From: Micrasema longulum
Lineage: Eukaryota; Arthropoda; Insecta; Trichoptera; Brachycentridae
Assembly (NCBI GenBank): GCA_022494885.1
Contig: JAGVSM010003467.1
Span: 1-64,000 of the forward strand
Direction: 5' to 3'
DNA length: 64,000 bases
Below are positions 11,442 to 22,968 of the stretch, in pieces. The notes under the pieces are model-generated. The model made no database searches. It was not told the DNA's origin and was given only the letters and a program-made list of their open reading frames with translations. The translations under genes and the position numbers were made by a program. Position 1 is the stretch's first letter. Each line of letters begins with the position of its first letter.

Positions 11442-11950
11442 GGGAGACTAAACTAAAAATTATATATGTATTTTACACCAGTTTTTATTATGTACATTCA
11501 AACAAAACTTATATTCTTATAATTGTTATTACCTTATACTTAAATGATTTTAATTTAAATTCTTTCATTTACATAATTATATAAAATCATGATTTACAAC
11601 CCCTGCTTACACTTGTATATAACAAAGAAATTCGTTTAGTCTAGAAAAAAAATTATATCTGCACATATTAAATGCTTTCTATTATTGATTTGTATTAAGT
11701 ATATCCTTTCTTCCGGCTTTTATAAGTATCTGTTCGTAAAATATTAATATCCCAAATGATTGATCTTAGCTAAATATAGGTTGACAATATGACATTCAAG
11801 CAGATTGGGTTAATCAAAACATAATTTGAACGAGATCTTTAATTAATTTCTATGTATCTTCCGTGGATTCCGCCTTAACTTATAAGGGTAAACCGCAAAT
11901 TCTTCGATTATTATTTCTTCCCTCGAAATGTTTAATATGTCAAATTGTCG

Positions 11951-12075
11951 AAGCGGCCTCCGTGGTCTTGTGGTTAAGATACTTGACTCAATCATGGAAG
12001 GTTCCGGGTTCGACTCCCGGTGAGAATACAAAGTTGAAATGTGATTTTTCTCAAACTTTTTTCTTTTAAATAAAA
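11951..12075 (+). repeat. tRNA-derived SINE, family B
   Basis: The head begins GCGGCCTCCGTGGTCTTGTG. It carries a box A-like TGGTTAAGATA (about 11971) and a box B GGTTCGACTCC (about 12009-12019), then a body ending in a repeated AAAAG-type tail. A minus-strand relative lies at 47855-47970. It is inserted between the arms of the HH1 inverted repeat. Confidence 0.75.
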
Positions 12076-12269
12076 TCAAGAAAAGAAAAGAAAAAAAAAC
12101 ATTAGTAAAGAAATTAAAAAAGTTTTTTATAATTTTTTTATCAGTGACTGACATCGTCAGACTGGTGTCGGTGTCGGTCACGACGAAACCCGGTCACTGG
12201 TAAAAAAAATAAATATATATAAGTAAAAGTGGAATAAAACTATAAAGTATTTTTATTATTAAATTTAAA

Positions 12270-13467
12270 CAATTTTGAAGAATACTAAATGTTATCTAAA
12301 ACTGTTAGGTACTAGCTTACCCTACCTTGTCCCTTACCTTACCCTAGCTTATCCTACCCATGAAAAATTGGTGAAGGGCCGTCCTATATAAACTGTATGT
12401 GAAGCGTTTCGTCTTGTTGTGACATTATACAACTAATTTAATTTTTTCAAAAAATTTCCTCATATAGTAACAATAATTACTGTGTAATGATGTAGGTGCA
12501 TCGTTTGTGAGGCACTTCGTACGCTTCTACAATAGTACCCGACAATGTCCTAATTATGACGGACAATAAAGTCAAAATTTTTATTTTATTACTAGGCGTA
12601 CTTCTAAAAAAATACTATTATGGACTGAATGAGTACATGAAAGATAGCAATATATGGAACTGACAATATTTTTATATTTTTTGTTAATTTATTTGAATAT
12701 TTTTAGAATGTATAGTTATTTATTGAAACCTGAATCTCTTTTTGTGTTATTTTGTTTATTCATATTATATTGACTTTCAATACGCGTGTTAATTATACCT
12801 ACATTGAAAAAAAATAAAATTTAAAAAAATATATATTTATATGTATATAATAATGCTAATAGTTTATGTTTATTAAAAAAAAAAATTGAATTCATTTATT
12901 TTGGATACCTTGCCAAATTTCAACCTAATATTGTTCATCAATTACATGAAGTAATCACTACATGTACAAATAACTAAAATAAGTATTGTCTTTTTTTAAA
13001 TGAACAATCTTAATCAAATTTTGTTAAGTTATTACAGTTTTTACAATAATTATGCTTGAAAGTTATTAAAATTTTACCAAATTAAAGTAACTTTTTAATT
13101 GTGTACATTAAGTAATAGCCATAGGTATATACAGCACAAAAAAAATGCTCGTTACCGAACAAGAAACTGTCTGTAATCAAACCAGGCAACCGCCTAGGCA
13201 TTGGTACTTTAGTGGATTGAGAAACATTTATTTATACCTCATATTTTTCCCATCGTTATCTCGTTCTTGAGAAAAAAAATATATTAATCGATCTGAACTC
13301 GATTCACCGATTTGACAATGTCCGTCAGAGAAGAATAACGCTAATTCGTCAAACAAACATGAGAAAATATACCAATAAGTAATGTGCATTTTAATATTAT
13401 AAAGTGTATTATTAAAACGACGAATTATATTTGAATACCATTAGCAATTATTTCGAAAGGATAAATA
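12270..13467. other. AT-rich non-coding stretch
   Basis: No supported gene. A short degenerate run of CTTACC/CCTACC units lies at about 12312-12360. It is not the insect telomere repeat. Confidence 0.4.
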
Positions 13468-13475
13468 ATATAAGC

Positions 13476-14465
13476 CTCAGAGTAATAATGCGTAACCTAG
13501 AAAGAAGCCCTTACAATATGTTTTATAGAATGCAAGCGATGTTGGTTTGTTGGATAGCAACCAATTGGTGGCCATTTTGTTTTATTTGACAACATAAACA
13601 TAACAATTCGATCGGATGCTTTTGTAGCTGTGCTTGACTTTGTTTGTAAATAACTTGCATATTTACGGTATAATAAATAAAAATCGACTATGGTGAATTG
13701 CAGTATGTTTTGTTGCAGCAGTACAATCGTCAGAGGTGTCAAGAGTCAGTTTTTACAGGTAATTGATTCCGAATATTTTCCCATGATTGACATTGATTTT
13801 TGTCATTTATTGTCCCGACACGAGTATTTTGTTGCTTAAAAACTTTCCTTATTTCAACATATTTACTTCAGATACTATTTTTTCTCAATTTAGGGGAAAA
13901 ATTTGTGAATAGGGATAAAGTTGATTTTGGGCAATATGTCAGGGCCGCACTGGCATCCATATAAAGTTTGGGTTTTAATCGAGTAGAGATCGATTAAAAT
14001 TTTACTCGAAAATAGCAACGTTAACCTTGAAATTGCATCTAAAATGACGTGTCCAAATTTCAGGCCGCTACGACTCGCCATTTCGGAGATGTGACGAACA
14101 AACAAACTCAACACAGGACTTTGGTTCAATGGAGTCGGGATTTATGTCTCAATAAATATAATATAAGTATATTGTGAATAAAATGAATAAATAAATATAA
14201 AAAAAACCACAAACATGTATTATCAGTTTTATAAAATAAATATAGGCGAATTATAGAAAAATAAATTGGAATGACCCTTCAATGATAAATACGCAGGTAC
14301 ATATTTAAAAGTAATTACAATGCAAATTAATATCCATTTGGCAATACTCGACCTGAGTACGGCCCATTGTTTTGCTGCGAACTGTATCTAACTTAACACC
14401 CAATAGTCATAGAATGGTTTTCCTATGTTTGGGCTCCTCTCTAGGTTACGCATTATTACTTTGAG
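13476..14465 (+). mobile_element. P-like DNA transposon derivative with terminal inverted repeats
   Basis: Terminal repeats of about 34 bp are inverted (CTCAGAGTAATAATGCG at 13476, with its complement ending at 14465). They extend through CTAGARAGRAGCCC. An 8-bp target duplication flanks the element, ATATAAGC at 13468-13475 and ATATAAAC at 14466-14473 (7 of 8 match). Eight-bp duplications fit the P or hAT superfamilies, and the THAP-like start inside favours P. At 990 bp it is too short to encode a full transposase, so it is non-autonomous. Confidence 0.65.
13690..13839 (+). pseudogene. THAP-type zinc-finger start inside the P-like element
   Basis: The frame opens MVNCSMFCCSSTIVRGVKSQ, with the C-x3-C spacing that starts a THAP DNA-binding domain of P-type transposases. 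A GTAATT donor-like sequence follows at 13759. Without splicing the frame runs to a stop near 13839. The AVPTIF box and most of the domain are not visible. The call rests on about 20 residues and the flanking terminal repeats. Confidence 0.35.
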
Positions 14466-14473
14466 ATATAAAC

Positions 14474-14982
14474 CAATAGTAGTAAAAAAGATTAAGTTTC
14501 TCGTTTTAAGCTTTGGTCAGGATAATTTATTTTGGAGCTAATGTGTAAATTATTTAAAAAAACGTTGAGAAATAAAGAAATCCTCTTAACGTGGTCACTC
14601 CGAATGAAGTATATTTCTCAGTTTAACCGCAAACACTGAAAATCGCTTACTTAAGACGCATCCAGCGCAACCGGGAAAATAAATAGATTGAAAAAGAGGG
14701 TTGGATGGAAAAAAATAATCTCAGACGGGCAAATTGTAAATTGGAATAGATTGCTGCACGAAGATAACTTGAAAATCGCTAAGGGCTGTAAAACAATATT
14801 TACCAGATAAATAATAAAAATTCTGATTTCATTTCTTATCTTAAATAGCAAGGCGGCATCAAAAATATGCCAAACTCACAATTGGATAGTACATTTTATT
14901 CCTTTGATAAAAATGCAGTGATTTACTTACAAACGTTATCGATCTAGAATTTCGGACGGGAGTTTTTGTCTTGAAAGAAAAC
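14474..14982. other. Non-coding
   Basis: No gene or known repeat recognised. Confidence 0.4.
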
Positions 14983-15130
14983 TGAGTGAATACAAGTTCG
15001 CAGTGGGGTAGTAAGCGCATTCGTCTGCTGTGCTCAGAGCCCAAAGTTCAATTCCCAGTAAGGCTGGCATTAAATGTTTGTTTAAAAGTTTTCACACTGT
15101 CATATATTATTTAATTGTCTCTAAAACGTA
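14983..15130 (+). repeat. tRNA-derived SINE, family A, head only
   Basis: A box A-like GGTAGTAAGCG (about 15007-15017) and a degenerate box B AGTTCAATTCC (about 15047) are followed by a body resembling the 42.6-kb copy. It is truncated at the 3' side. Confidence 0.5.
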
Positions 15131-15289
15131 AGGCTTAGCATTCTTGAGCATGTCTAGCTTGGAATTTCCTGCGTTTTGGTAGAAACTTTTTTGTTACACG
15201 TGTTTTTTTTAATGGATGATGCTAAAACCATAGAAATCAATAATAATAGAAGTTGAACTTCAAATATAAATAACATTTTTCTTAAATTA

Positions 15290-15650
15290 TTATCATCATA
15301 CCTCTGTCTGCACTGGATGGTGCATGGGGCACTGCATAAATTTACTGATTGCAGCAAATATCTATCATCTGTTACAAGAAGGTAAGGTAATCAACCTTAC
15401 GCTTTAAACGCCAGTCCAAGAACATGAAATATTGCAGTCTAGAATCTCCTGTTTAGTCAATATTTCGTATCGACATTCCCGAGAATCGAATCTGGAATCT
15501 GAAGCATGACAGGTGAACGCGACAAACACTTTACTACGCGGCAGACTCCACTCGATTTCCCTGTTCTGGATTTGTACCCGACAGCAGCCACCGATTCAAA
15601 AGTCTAAGACTTCACACACAGAACTATATTCTTGATCCGCTCAGAAACAG
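15290..15650 (-). repeat. tRNA-derived SINE, family A, long form
   Basis: On the minus strand a tRNA-like head (about 15540-15465) is followed by the body and a tail ending ...GATGATA at 15290. Upstream of the head, about 100 bp (15545-15650) matches the extension seen in the copies at 40.8 kb and 45.0 kb (phrase around ACTCGAT and GCCACCGATTC). Box B is mutated. Confidence 0.6.
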
Positions 15651-16660
15651 AAATAAAAATATACATACATAAGTATAATGAAAATTAAAACTGACTAGAT
15701 ATTATGTCAGAGAAATAACTCACAGGATGTTTGAAGGTTTACATTTTTTGATGATGACGATAATTTTGGCTTTAAATATCACATTTTTTGCACATATTAA
15801 AACGATTTGGTTTTTTTAAAGTCATTATTATTTCGAGTTAAGTTTTTTTTTAAACTTTTTCTATTGCTATAATCTAATGACTAATAGTGGTAAGTATTCA
15901 AATATATTTACTTTAAAATTAAATAATTTGTTTTCATCCATATATTAGACTAGTAATGAGTGTTTTTATTTCAAGTTTAATTATATAAAAAATAAATGTA
16001 AAGTTAGTTATTCAAACGCAATTTTTTATTTTTTTTTATTTTTTCATAATCTATTCATACTGATATCAACTTATAACGACGTTTCAGAATATTTTTTGAC
16101 GAAAACGTGTCAATATTGTTATTTTCGTTCACGTGAGGCACATTTTCGTAAACATGTGTATTGGATCCACTGAAACATCCTTAAAGGCGCCTACTTTTAT
16201 CTCCCGATAATTCTCAGTTCGATTAGCACCACGGAAAATGGAAAGGAACTGAAGCACGAACAGGAGGAATATGTGAGAAGTGGAGTGATGTTCTCACCCC
16301 ATCGCCTAGTTCAAGTGGGGAGGGGTGAATGTGAATTGCTTTCTGTCGGTCGTTTGTGGCAAACTTTTTCTCATTTACCGATTATTTCCACTGGGACTCC
16401 TTATCGATCTTTGCCTTTCATTACTTTTTGTACCATAACAATAATCAATATCGATTTTAAAAACATTTTTTTTTTAAATACTTACGTACATTTCACTAAA
16501 CTGTAGTTTAACTTTATTTCTAAAAAAACTCCTATTTACATTAATATTTCATATCGATCATTTTGGAAATTGAAATTAAAATCTAAATATCACGCATGGC
16601 AATTAAAATAGTACACATTAATGGGAACAAACAATATTTTGTTCGCATTACTCAATCCCT
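15651..16660. other. Non-coding; no recognised element
   Basis: A 77-codon plus frame at 16273-16506 starts in GC-richer sequence but resembles nothing I know. No other feature. Confidence 0.35.
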
Positions 16661-16669
16661 AGGGATTAG

Positions 16670-17080
16670 ACAGACACGTAAGACTGACATTGGGCACTGC
16701 AGATTAAAAAAATCTTTGCTAAAATAAATCTTTTCGAGACTTCTTGATGTTAGTTCTGCAGTGCCGATGAGGAAACACCTATTTATTATATGTGAATATG
16801 ATGCTTTTTATCATAAAAGGAGCCTCATCCTAGGGGGACCACTGGTTAAACCTGAGGATATTAAAGTGTTTGCCCCCTACCTGATAGCCCAATACTTTAC
16901 GGATCTGGACTTAGAGGAAAAGATTAAGCCAAACGTAAACTCTTGCTTTCTTGACAGTAACCAGGATCTTTTAGGACCTGGGGTTGGAGGGAGAGATTTA
17001 GCAAAATGTAAACTTTTGCTTTCCAGACAGTAGCCAGGCTCTTTATTGACCTGGACTTGGAAGGGATAAATATTCACGAG
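16670..17080 (+). pseudogene. Non-LTR retrotransposon C-terminal fragment with 73-bp tandem repeat
   Basis: The translation carries IGHCRLKKSL and then LVKPEDIKVFAPYLIAQYFT. This resembles the end of ORF2 in Jockey/LOA-type LINEs, after the RNase H-like region, where GHCRLN...H and L.P.DI..L.P blocks are usual. The zinc-knuckle cysteines are lost and a frameshift lies near 16740. From 16902 the sequence is tandemly repeated with a 73-bp period (units near 16902, 16975 and 17048). Confidence 0.55.
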
Positions 17081-17224
17081 AATCCATCACAATAGATCTT
17101 AATAGGTCGCAGTGACGTCAGGAGCTTCAATAGCACTGACTCCTACCTCTAAGAATTGTTTTACTAATTATTCTTGCATATTTAAATTAAAAATTATTTG
17201 AGCAAAATGTGATTTATACGGTGC

Positions 17225-17410
17225 TGAAATTTCATGGGGGCCGGAGGGGGAGAGGTAGGTCCAGTGCCACACGGCGGAGTTCTATAAAGAGAGAGATAAA
17301 GGAGGCCCAGCTGGACAACACTGACAGCCCAGAGTATGGGTCTGTGTAGGGGCAGGACAAGTAGAGCCGACCCCAAATGAAATGGGTTAAGGAAGAGGAA
17401 GAAGAAGTAT
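17225..17410 (+). mobile_element. RTE-type LINE 3' end with (GAA)n tail
   Basis: A GC-rich segment ends GGTTAAGGAAGAGGAAGAAGA (split here: GGTTAAGGAAG, AGGAAGAAGA), a tail style typical of RTE-clade retrotransposons. Coding sequence is not recognisable. Confidence 0.45.
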
Positions 17411-18014
17411 TTACATTTAACATTTTTTGGAAAGATATGAATGACGCTTATAATCCTGACAAGCCCAGGTATTTCCTGTATTTTGCCGCACTATCTTTTG
17501 TAATTCATACATATACGTCTTAACCAATGTGTAGAGTACAAATATCTTGATTATAATACTGAAAGGCAGAGTGGACGTCCCTGATTTGATGAGACTGATA
17601 AGTATCAAAGAACCAAATATATGTAAAAAAAAATGCAGTCTACCTTTATTGTGGCACCTAGTAGACAGAATGATTTTGTAAATTCTCCAATCGTCCGACT
17701 ACACCAGCTTGGAAACGAGTATGGACAAATTAGTACGTTTCGTTTTCCATTGCCAGTTTTTTTTATGAAAAGTTCTTGCAGCTATAAAGTCAAAATAACT
17801 TGCATTATTTGAATGCTGAAAAAATTTATAATGCTTTTTTTTTTGCCTTATTACACTTAAATAATGCCTACTATAATTTTTTTTTTTTTTCGTAAAACTG
17901 TTATAATTTTTTTTACCCATTTAATTTTGTTCCTACCTACTTTTATCTAGTATTTTATCTTTATTTATATATATTTATGCACAATGTTATTCAATACTTT
18001 AACAATGTCATCTA
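17411..18014. other. Non-coding
   Basis: AT-rich with T-runs near 17880. Nothing supported. Confidence 0.4.
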
Positions 18015-18145
18015 ATCAGGCGCCAGGGCACAATTGGTAAAATCTAACTATGAAACTGGGATTGCGGGTTCGATTCCCGCTAATTTATAGAAAAATATCC
18101 AAGAAAGGTTAATTTTTTATTTGGCCTGGGTGTTGTATATTTTTT
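18015..18145 (+). repeat. tRNA-derived SINE, family C
   Basis: A head with a box A-like ACAATTGGTAAAA (about 18031) and a perfect box B GGTTCGATTCC (about 18068-18078) is followed by a body containing GCCTGGGTGTT (about 18124), a phrase also found in the family B copy at 47.87 kb. It lacks acceptor-stem pairing. Confidence 0.65.
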
Positions 18146-18639
18146 ATAACTTCCATCCACGTCCTCTCTTCGCCACCTACTGACAAGTCTCTTAAAAATA
18201 TTATTATTTTTAAAAAGCCCCCTGGGCGTATATAATAAATATAAAATGTAAAGGTACTTGATTTTTTTACACGCTATCTTCATAATTACAAAATTTTTCA
18301 ATGTCTTAAAAAAAATCTTAATATTTCTGGTGTGAAACCAATCTAACTAAATGTTTTGATCCTACCACACTCTTTTGTTATTACGTTATAAATATAAAAT
18401 GTATGTGTACAATACAAAGGCAGCTCAAATTTTAAGTAAAGGCAGGTAAAAGCAAACGTGGAAGAACTTTGGATCTTTACCTTAAGGGATGCTGCGGAAT
18501 ACTATTTAAACAGGATGCATTGGGTTTTAGGCTAATGTTATGGCCTCAAGGCTAATTCTAATCTACCCTTTGTCTCGATAGTAAAGAAAACATCATAGAT
18601 TCATAGATATACATGTACCTTAATATTCCCAAAGGTTTA

Positions 18640-19020
18640 TTTATTTATTTTTGAAACCAACACAGTCATAGTAATAAACAATACATGAAGAATAACAATT
18701 ATGGGTTTCATATAGAAACAAAAATATATTAAAACCAAACGTACAATTCGCTAGGGGTGAAAGGAAGTGGGATGGGAAAATAGGGAAGGGAGGAAAGAAT
18801 AAAAAATAGTAAGTAAATATAAAACGATGAAAAAAGAAATAAAAATGCAAAATAAAAGTACGCATACAACATACATAAATACATATACATACACACACAC
18901 ATCCATGTATATACATGCATATATATTAATATATATAAACACATACATACACACATGAACATATACGCATACACTAATGCACATACTTTCGCATACACAT
19001 ATATAATTAATAATAAAATA
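18640..19020 (-). mobile_element. LINE 3' UTR (minus strand) with TGTATG-rich patch
   Basis: The plus-strand start TTTATTTATTTATTT (18637-18652) is the complement of an AAATAAATAAAT tail. From 18886 to 19005 the sequence is rich in CATA/CACA units. The arrangement matches 3' UTRs of this window's FADD-type LINEs. Overlapping short frames here are low-complexity artefacts. Confidence 0.5.
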
Positions 19021-19439
19021 ATGAACACTTATAAGTAAAACGATAAAAAAATAGTTACTAAAAATTTTGCTCTTATGACGCCGCTATCGCAATTTTGATA
19101 TATTTTTTAAAACATTATTTTTTCGCGTTAAAAAGATCTATGGCGCTATCATATGACGAGCATACTCGATCTTTAGTTTCGTAAAGAGGTCTTAATTGGT
19201 ATTTACGTAAAAATATTCTTAAAAATCGACAAATTGATGTTTATTTAAAACATATACATAATGAAATTAATATTTGTGCCGATAATTTGAATTGAGCGAA
19301 AAATAATATAATTTAATTTCTTATTTATTTTGTGAAAAATCGCTTAAAAATAATAAATAAATTTCGTATGCCTACCGGATTCAGAACACCACTGTACGAG
19401 TACTGTCAAGGCCTAAAAATAAACTTTCACTAAATATTT

Positions 19440-19637
19440 TAGAATTGCCTGGAGAAGGTTACGAGAAACCACTTCACTTCACTGACATCTTCCAGGATGT
19501 CACTGTGGCGAGAAAAAAATAACCAATCAATGGCTTAAAGCACAGATAGTACAGGCCCAAGTTCCGGACGACATTCACCATAGTGAATGCCCAAGTCAGG
19601 GAGGCCTGACACGGCATATGAAGAAGGAAGAAGAAAT
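19440..19637 (+). mobile_element. RTE-type LINE 3' end with (GAA)n tail
   Basis: The GC-richer segment ends ...GAAGAAGGAAGAAGAAA. It includes the phrase GGGAGGCCTGACACGGC. The tail type matches 17.4 kb and the minus-strand copy at 61.82 kb. No coding sequence is left. Confidence 0.5.
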
Positions 19638-19639
19638 AT

Positions 19640-21411
19640 TTTAAATCTTACTAAAGCCAAATAGGTTTTATTTTATTGTGTTTTTATCCGTGTGACGTCG
19701 GATAAATTTGATATTATTATGGTTAAAAATATGCACGTTTTCAATTATCTGAAAACGAGACATTTCGCATCCTATGGGACAAACGTCACGTATTACGTTA
19801 CCGCACCATACTTGTACACAGTGTTTGTTAGAAGCGCACTCGAAAGGCATAACACGTGACGTCACAGTGACGTAAGACTCATTGCGAATTTGTATGTGCT
19901 CGTTTTTAAACCCGAAAATTATAAATGAAAACTTGTTTTCAATACATTGATAACTACAAGGGTAGGCTAAAAACGAATGCAAACAAGTTTGTAGAATGAC
20001 ACAACTAGAGCCACATAATCCCAGCTTTAAGAAATCTCCAGGCGATGAAAACAATCCATATTTTCAATATAATGTATAATATAAACAAATAAATGATGAC
20101 TTTGTTGTAAATAGAACCTCGTGCATGGTAGTCAAATGTGCTTATTAGTACACTACTGGAAGAATAAATGAATTAAGTATTGTTTTATTATTTAAATACA
20201 TATTTTTTTTTGTTATCATTTTGCGTTGTGAAAACATATTTAGTTGGGTTTAAACAGTTTTAATTTAAAGTCTCTGTTATGGCCAAACATCATTATGCAA
20301 AAATATTCTCAGACCAATTCAATGAATAAGTCAATTTCGGTTCGATTCGAAAAAACGATGCAAGATCCAATAAATTTGCGTATCTTTACTTAAACTTAAT
20401 TTCCATATCTGCGCTTGAAGGAGTTTTTTATTTATAATATGGAACCTTTGTATATTCTACCAAAAAGGTAAATAATAAAATACATTATGTATTTTACATC
20501 AATGACATAGAATATTATGATATACTGGAAGGCGAGTAGAACCAAGTTTGCATACATCGCAGTGTCCAAAAGTTTCCCAATTATCCCTCCCTGGACTATA
20601 AAAAAACAGGTACTTAAATTAGGCAAAACGTGAAAAAAAACATTCAATATTTATTTAGTAATTAAAGTGAATTAGTACCATTTAAAATTAAACTAAGGCT
20701 TATTAATAGAAATCCGGGTAAAAAAATCGACTACCCTGGCAATACTAACAAAACATCCATCTTGTTACATTTCGCAATCTGACAGACGGTAAAATAATCA
20801 AATTCTTAAATAATATTATTTGCGAATTCGCTACTTACATAACATAAAATGTGATCCTACCCTATTCAGAGTAACTAAAAACCAAAATGTAAAACTACTC
20901 AATTATGATTAGTTAAGTTGTATTATAATTCTATGAACAATTAATTTTTATTTTAAAATTGTAACGCTATTTAGTCCGAATCTTCTAATGAGTTTAAGTA
21001 TATTACATATTTCTAAAATATTCTATGAATTTTAAAATGTCTACAACAATACTGAGTCTATTTTGATTTTTACAGGTATATATCGTGGTTTTAGCGCTAT
21101 GATTTTTTTAAAGTTTTGTATTTCTGAAATAACTCCGCGTGTGACGTCAGACGTTCTTCTCTGTCAGTTCTCCCAATTGATTAGTTTACGGTAAGCCAAC
21201 CGGATATCCCTCACAGCTCTCATATCATTGGTTGGTTTATATGAACCAGTGGCGTCTTTCAAAGTAAAGCGTTTTTATTGAAATATTTCTTATTATTTCT
21301 TTCGTACATTTTCAAGAAACTTTACCGTACCATTGAATGCTCTAATTTTTACCACGCGCTAGATAACATTTTTGTATCCAATTTCCCGTAGGGCTGTAGT
21401 TCCTCATTGCC
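19640..21411. other. No recognised element
   Basis: A 128-codon minus frame at 19668-20054 is cysteine-rich but matches no family I know, and chance is plausible. CRE-like TGACGTCA and TGACGTAA motifs lie at about 19858-19875. Confidence 0.35.
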
Positions 21412-22075
21412 ATGCTTGGCGGACTATTATGTTTCAGCTCTGCCTTTTGGGATTCCGACGACACTGTACCACCGATTGAAGACCTCCATTACCGCTGCTG
21501 GTATATAAAAAGTATTTTAGCTAAGCACCGTGAATATCCCATCCCGTCTGCATTGCTTGCTATCGCCTTTCATTTAATAAAAAAAACATTTTGTGATATT
21601 ACACTATATCTTCATAATTTATGTGTATTGTTCAGCGTTTTTAGTGAAGTTGTTTTGACCACATCCCTGATGATAATGAGCTGATTCCGGAAAGAGACGA
21701 GACACTGTAACTCAAGTTTCGTTAGTGTTTATTGTATATGGGTGTCTTGTAACAGTATTTATCTGGATGAATTGTCGGCCATCTTACTGCGGATACCTTC
21801 TGAGAACCTTAGCCACGCTTGCCTACTTTACTTTACAAACATCAGGTTTTCGACGTTCTGAACGTCCACTGCTTATTGTTCGTCGGGAATTTATGTCAGA
21901 ACTTTGGGACGAGAACCTGACTTGGGAGGACGCTTTCTTTTCTTTTATCTCACCTGCTTTCAACGACAAAAACCCATTAACTTTTTTTAAATACCATAAC
22001 AAGGATAATAAGTACTTACGGTATTATGTATGTTGCGCTAACTTTTGTGCCATTGAAACGGACATTTTACGATGA
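21412..22075 (+). other. Unassigned frames next to the Tc1 element
   Basis: Two plus frames (21412-21684, 90 codons; 21725-22075, 116 codons) lie in GC-richer sequence just left of the Tc1 terminal repeat. Between them another frame reads PDDNELIPERDETL, which looks protein-like. The pieces could be an eroded coding sequence with frameshifts. I recognise no family. Confidence 0.25.
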
Positions 22076-22141
22076 GGCTTGCACCATTGTGGTTTCTAAA
22101 TGTCTAAAAATTTTTGTATTATGACAAAAACTTTATAACTA

Positions 22142-22968
22142 CACTCGTGTGCAAAAAATCAACTCAAGCCGCACGCTTGCGTTCAAAAGTGATTAGGGTA
22201 AAATCAGAAGCTCATATTATATATTAGTTTGTAGAATCTGAAAGTTCTTGATTTTAACTTTAAAATGGGTAGAATTTTTATTATTATTCGTTTATTTCTA
22301 TGATAAAAACACAATTTACAATTATGGTCTTAAACTCTAGAAAAATCTGGTCAACATTGCAATGAAAATGCAAATTAAAATGAATTAAGATCATCAATGT
22401 TATAAAAAAAAAAATATTTTCAGTACTTTGTGTTACCCCCCTTGGCCTGAATGACTGCTTCTAGGTGGTTTTTCATGAACCTAATAAGTTTTTTTACGTG
22501 TTCTTAAGGAATGCTACCCTATTTTTCAGTGAGTGCCGCTTGCAGTTTGGATTTCGTAGCTGGTGCAGGATTTCTAGCCCGGACTTTCGACTTTCTAAGT
22601 CCGGGCTACGCGCTGGCCAGTCCATAGTTTGAATCCCAACCTCCTCCAAGTACTTCCGAACGGCAGCTGCAGTATGTGAGCGGGTATTATCCTGTATGAG
22701 GATAAAATTTTCTCCAATAAAACCGGCGTAGGGAACAACATGGTTCCCCAGGATCTCTTCGACGTATCGATTAGCCGTCAAACCTCATGCCCGGCCGCCG
22801 CGCCGGTTTCAATAAAAACCAGTTCGGTTTTTGCCTCTATTGAAATGTCGGCCCACACCATTGTAGAACCTCCTCCAAAAGCCACATTTTTTTTTTAGCT
22901 TTAGATTTTTCATTCATCACTTTTGAACGCAAGCGTGCAGCTTGAGTCGATTTTTTTGCTCACGAGTG
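22142..22968 (-). mobile_element. Tc1-type transposon, internally deleted, both terminal repeats present
   Basis: Terminal inverted repeats of about 52 bp start CACTCGTGTGCAAAAAATC at 22142 and end at 22968. The flanking TA at 22140-22141 and 22969-22970 is the expected Tc1/mariner target duplication. At 827 bp it is about half the usual length. The N-terminal DNA-binding half of the transposase is missing. Confidence 0.9.
22435..22880 (-). pseudogene. Tc1-like transposase, C-terminal DDE part, broken
   Basis: This is the catalytic half of a Tc1-like DDE transposase, which cuts and joins element ends. On the minus strand it reads VWADIS, TANRYVEEILGNHVVPYAGF, FILIQDNTRSHTA (second catalytic D in QDN), YLEEVGIQTMDWPARSPDL, and after a frameshift FMKNHLEAVIQAKGGNTKY, the usual C-terminus. 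The NPIE segment with the third acidic residue is replaced by a local inverted duplication (about 22577-22608). A stop lies near 22782. It is non-functional. Confidence 0.85.

Larger units (their letters stand above)
11328..12268. mobile_element. Ribozyme-bearing inverted repeat, family HH1, expanded copy
   Basis: The left arm (11328-11441) and right arm (about 12143-12268) are inverted copies carrying the same sequence as the compact element at 60040-60250. They start from the outer module (AATAATAAAAATACTTTATAG) and run in to the GGGTTTCGTCGTGAC core. About 700 bp lies between them, including a SINE (11951-12075). No transposase or reverse transcriptase is present in the spacer. Confidence 0.7.

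Noticed and set aside
12312..12360. Telomere-like CTTACC/CCTACC run
   Set aside because: Units are irregular and do not match the insect TTAGG repeat.
18015..18090. Possible tRNA gene
   Set aside because: Boxes A and B are present, but there is no 7-bp acceptor stem or proper anticodon arm, and a SINE body follows.
18641..19028. Overlapping minus-strand frames with tyrosine, cysteine and valine repeats
   Set aside because: They translate a CATA/CACA low-complexity tract in a LINE 3' UTR.
19668..20054. 128-codon minus-strand frame
   Set aside because: No family resemblance and no splice or promoter context. At this length a few such frames are expected by chance in 64 kb.
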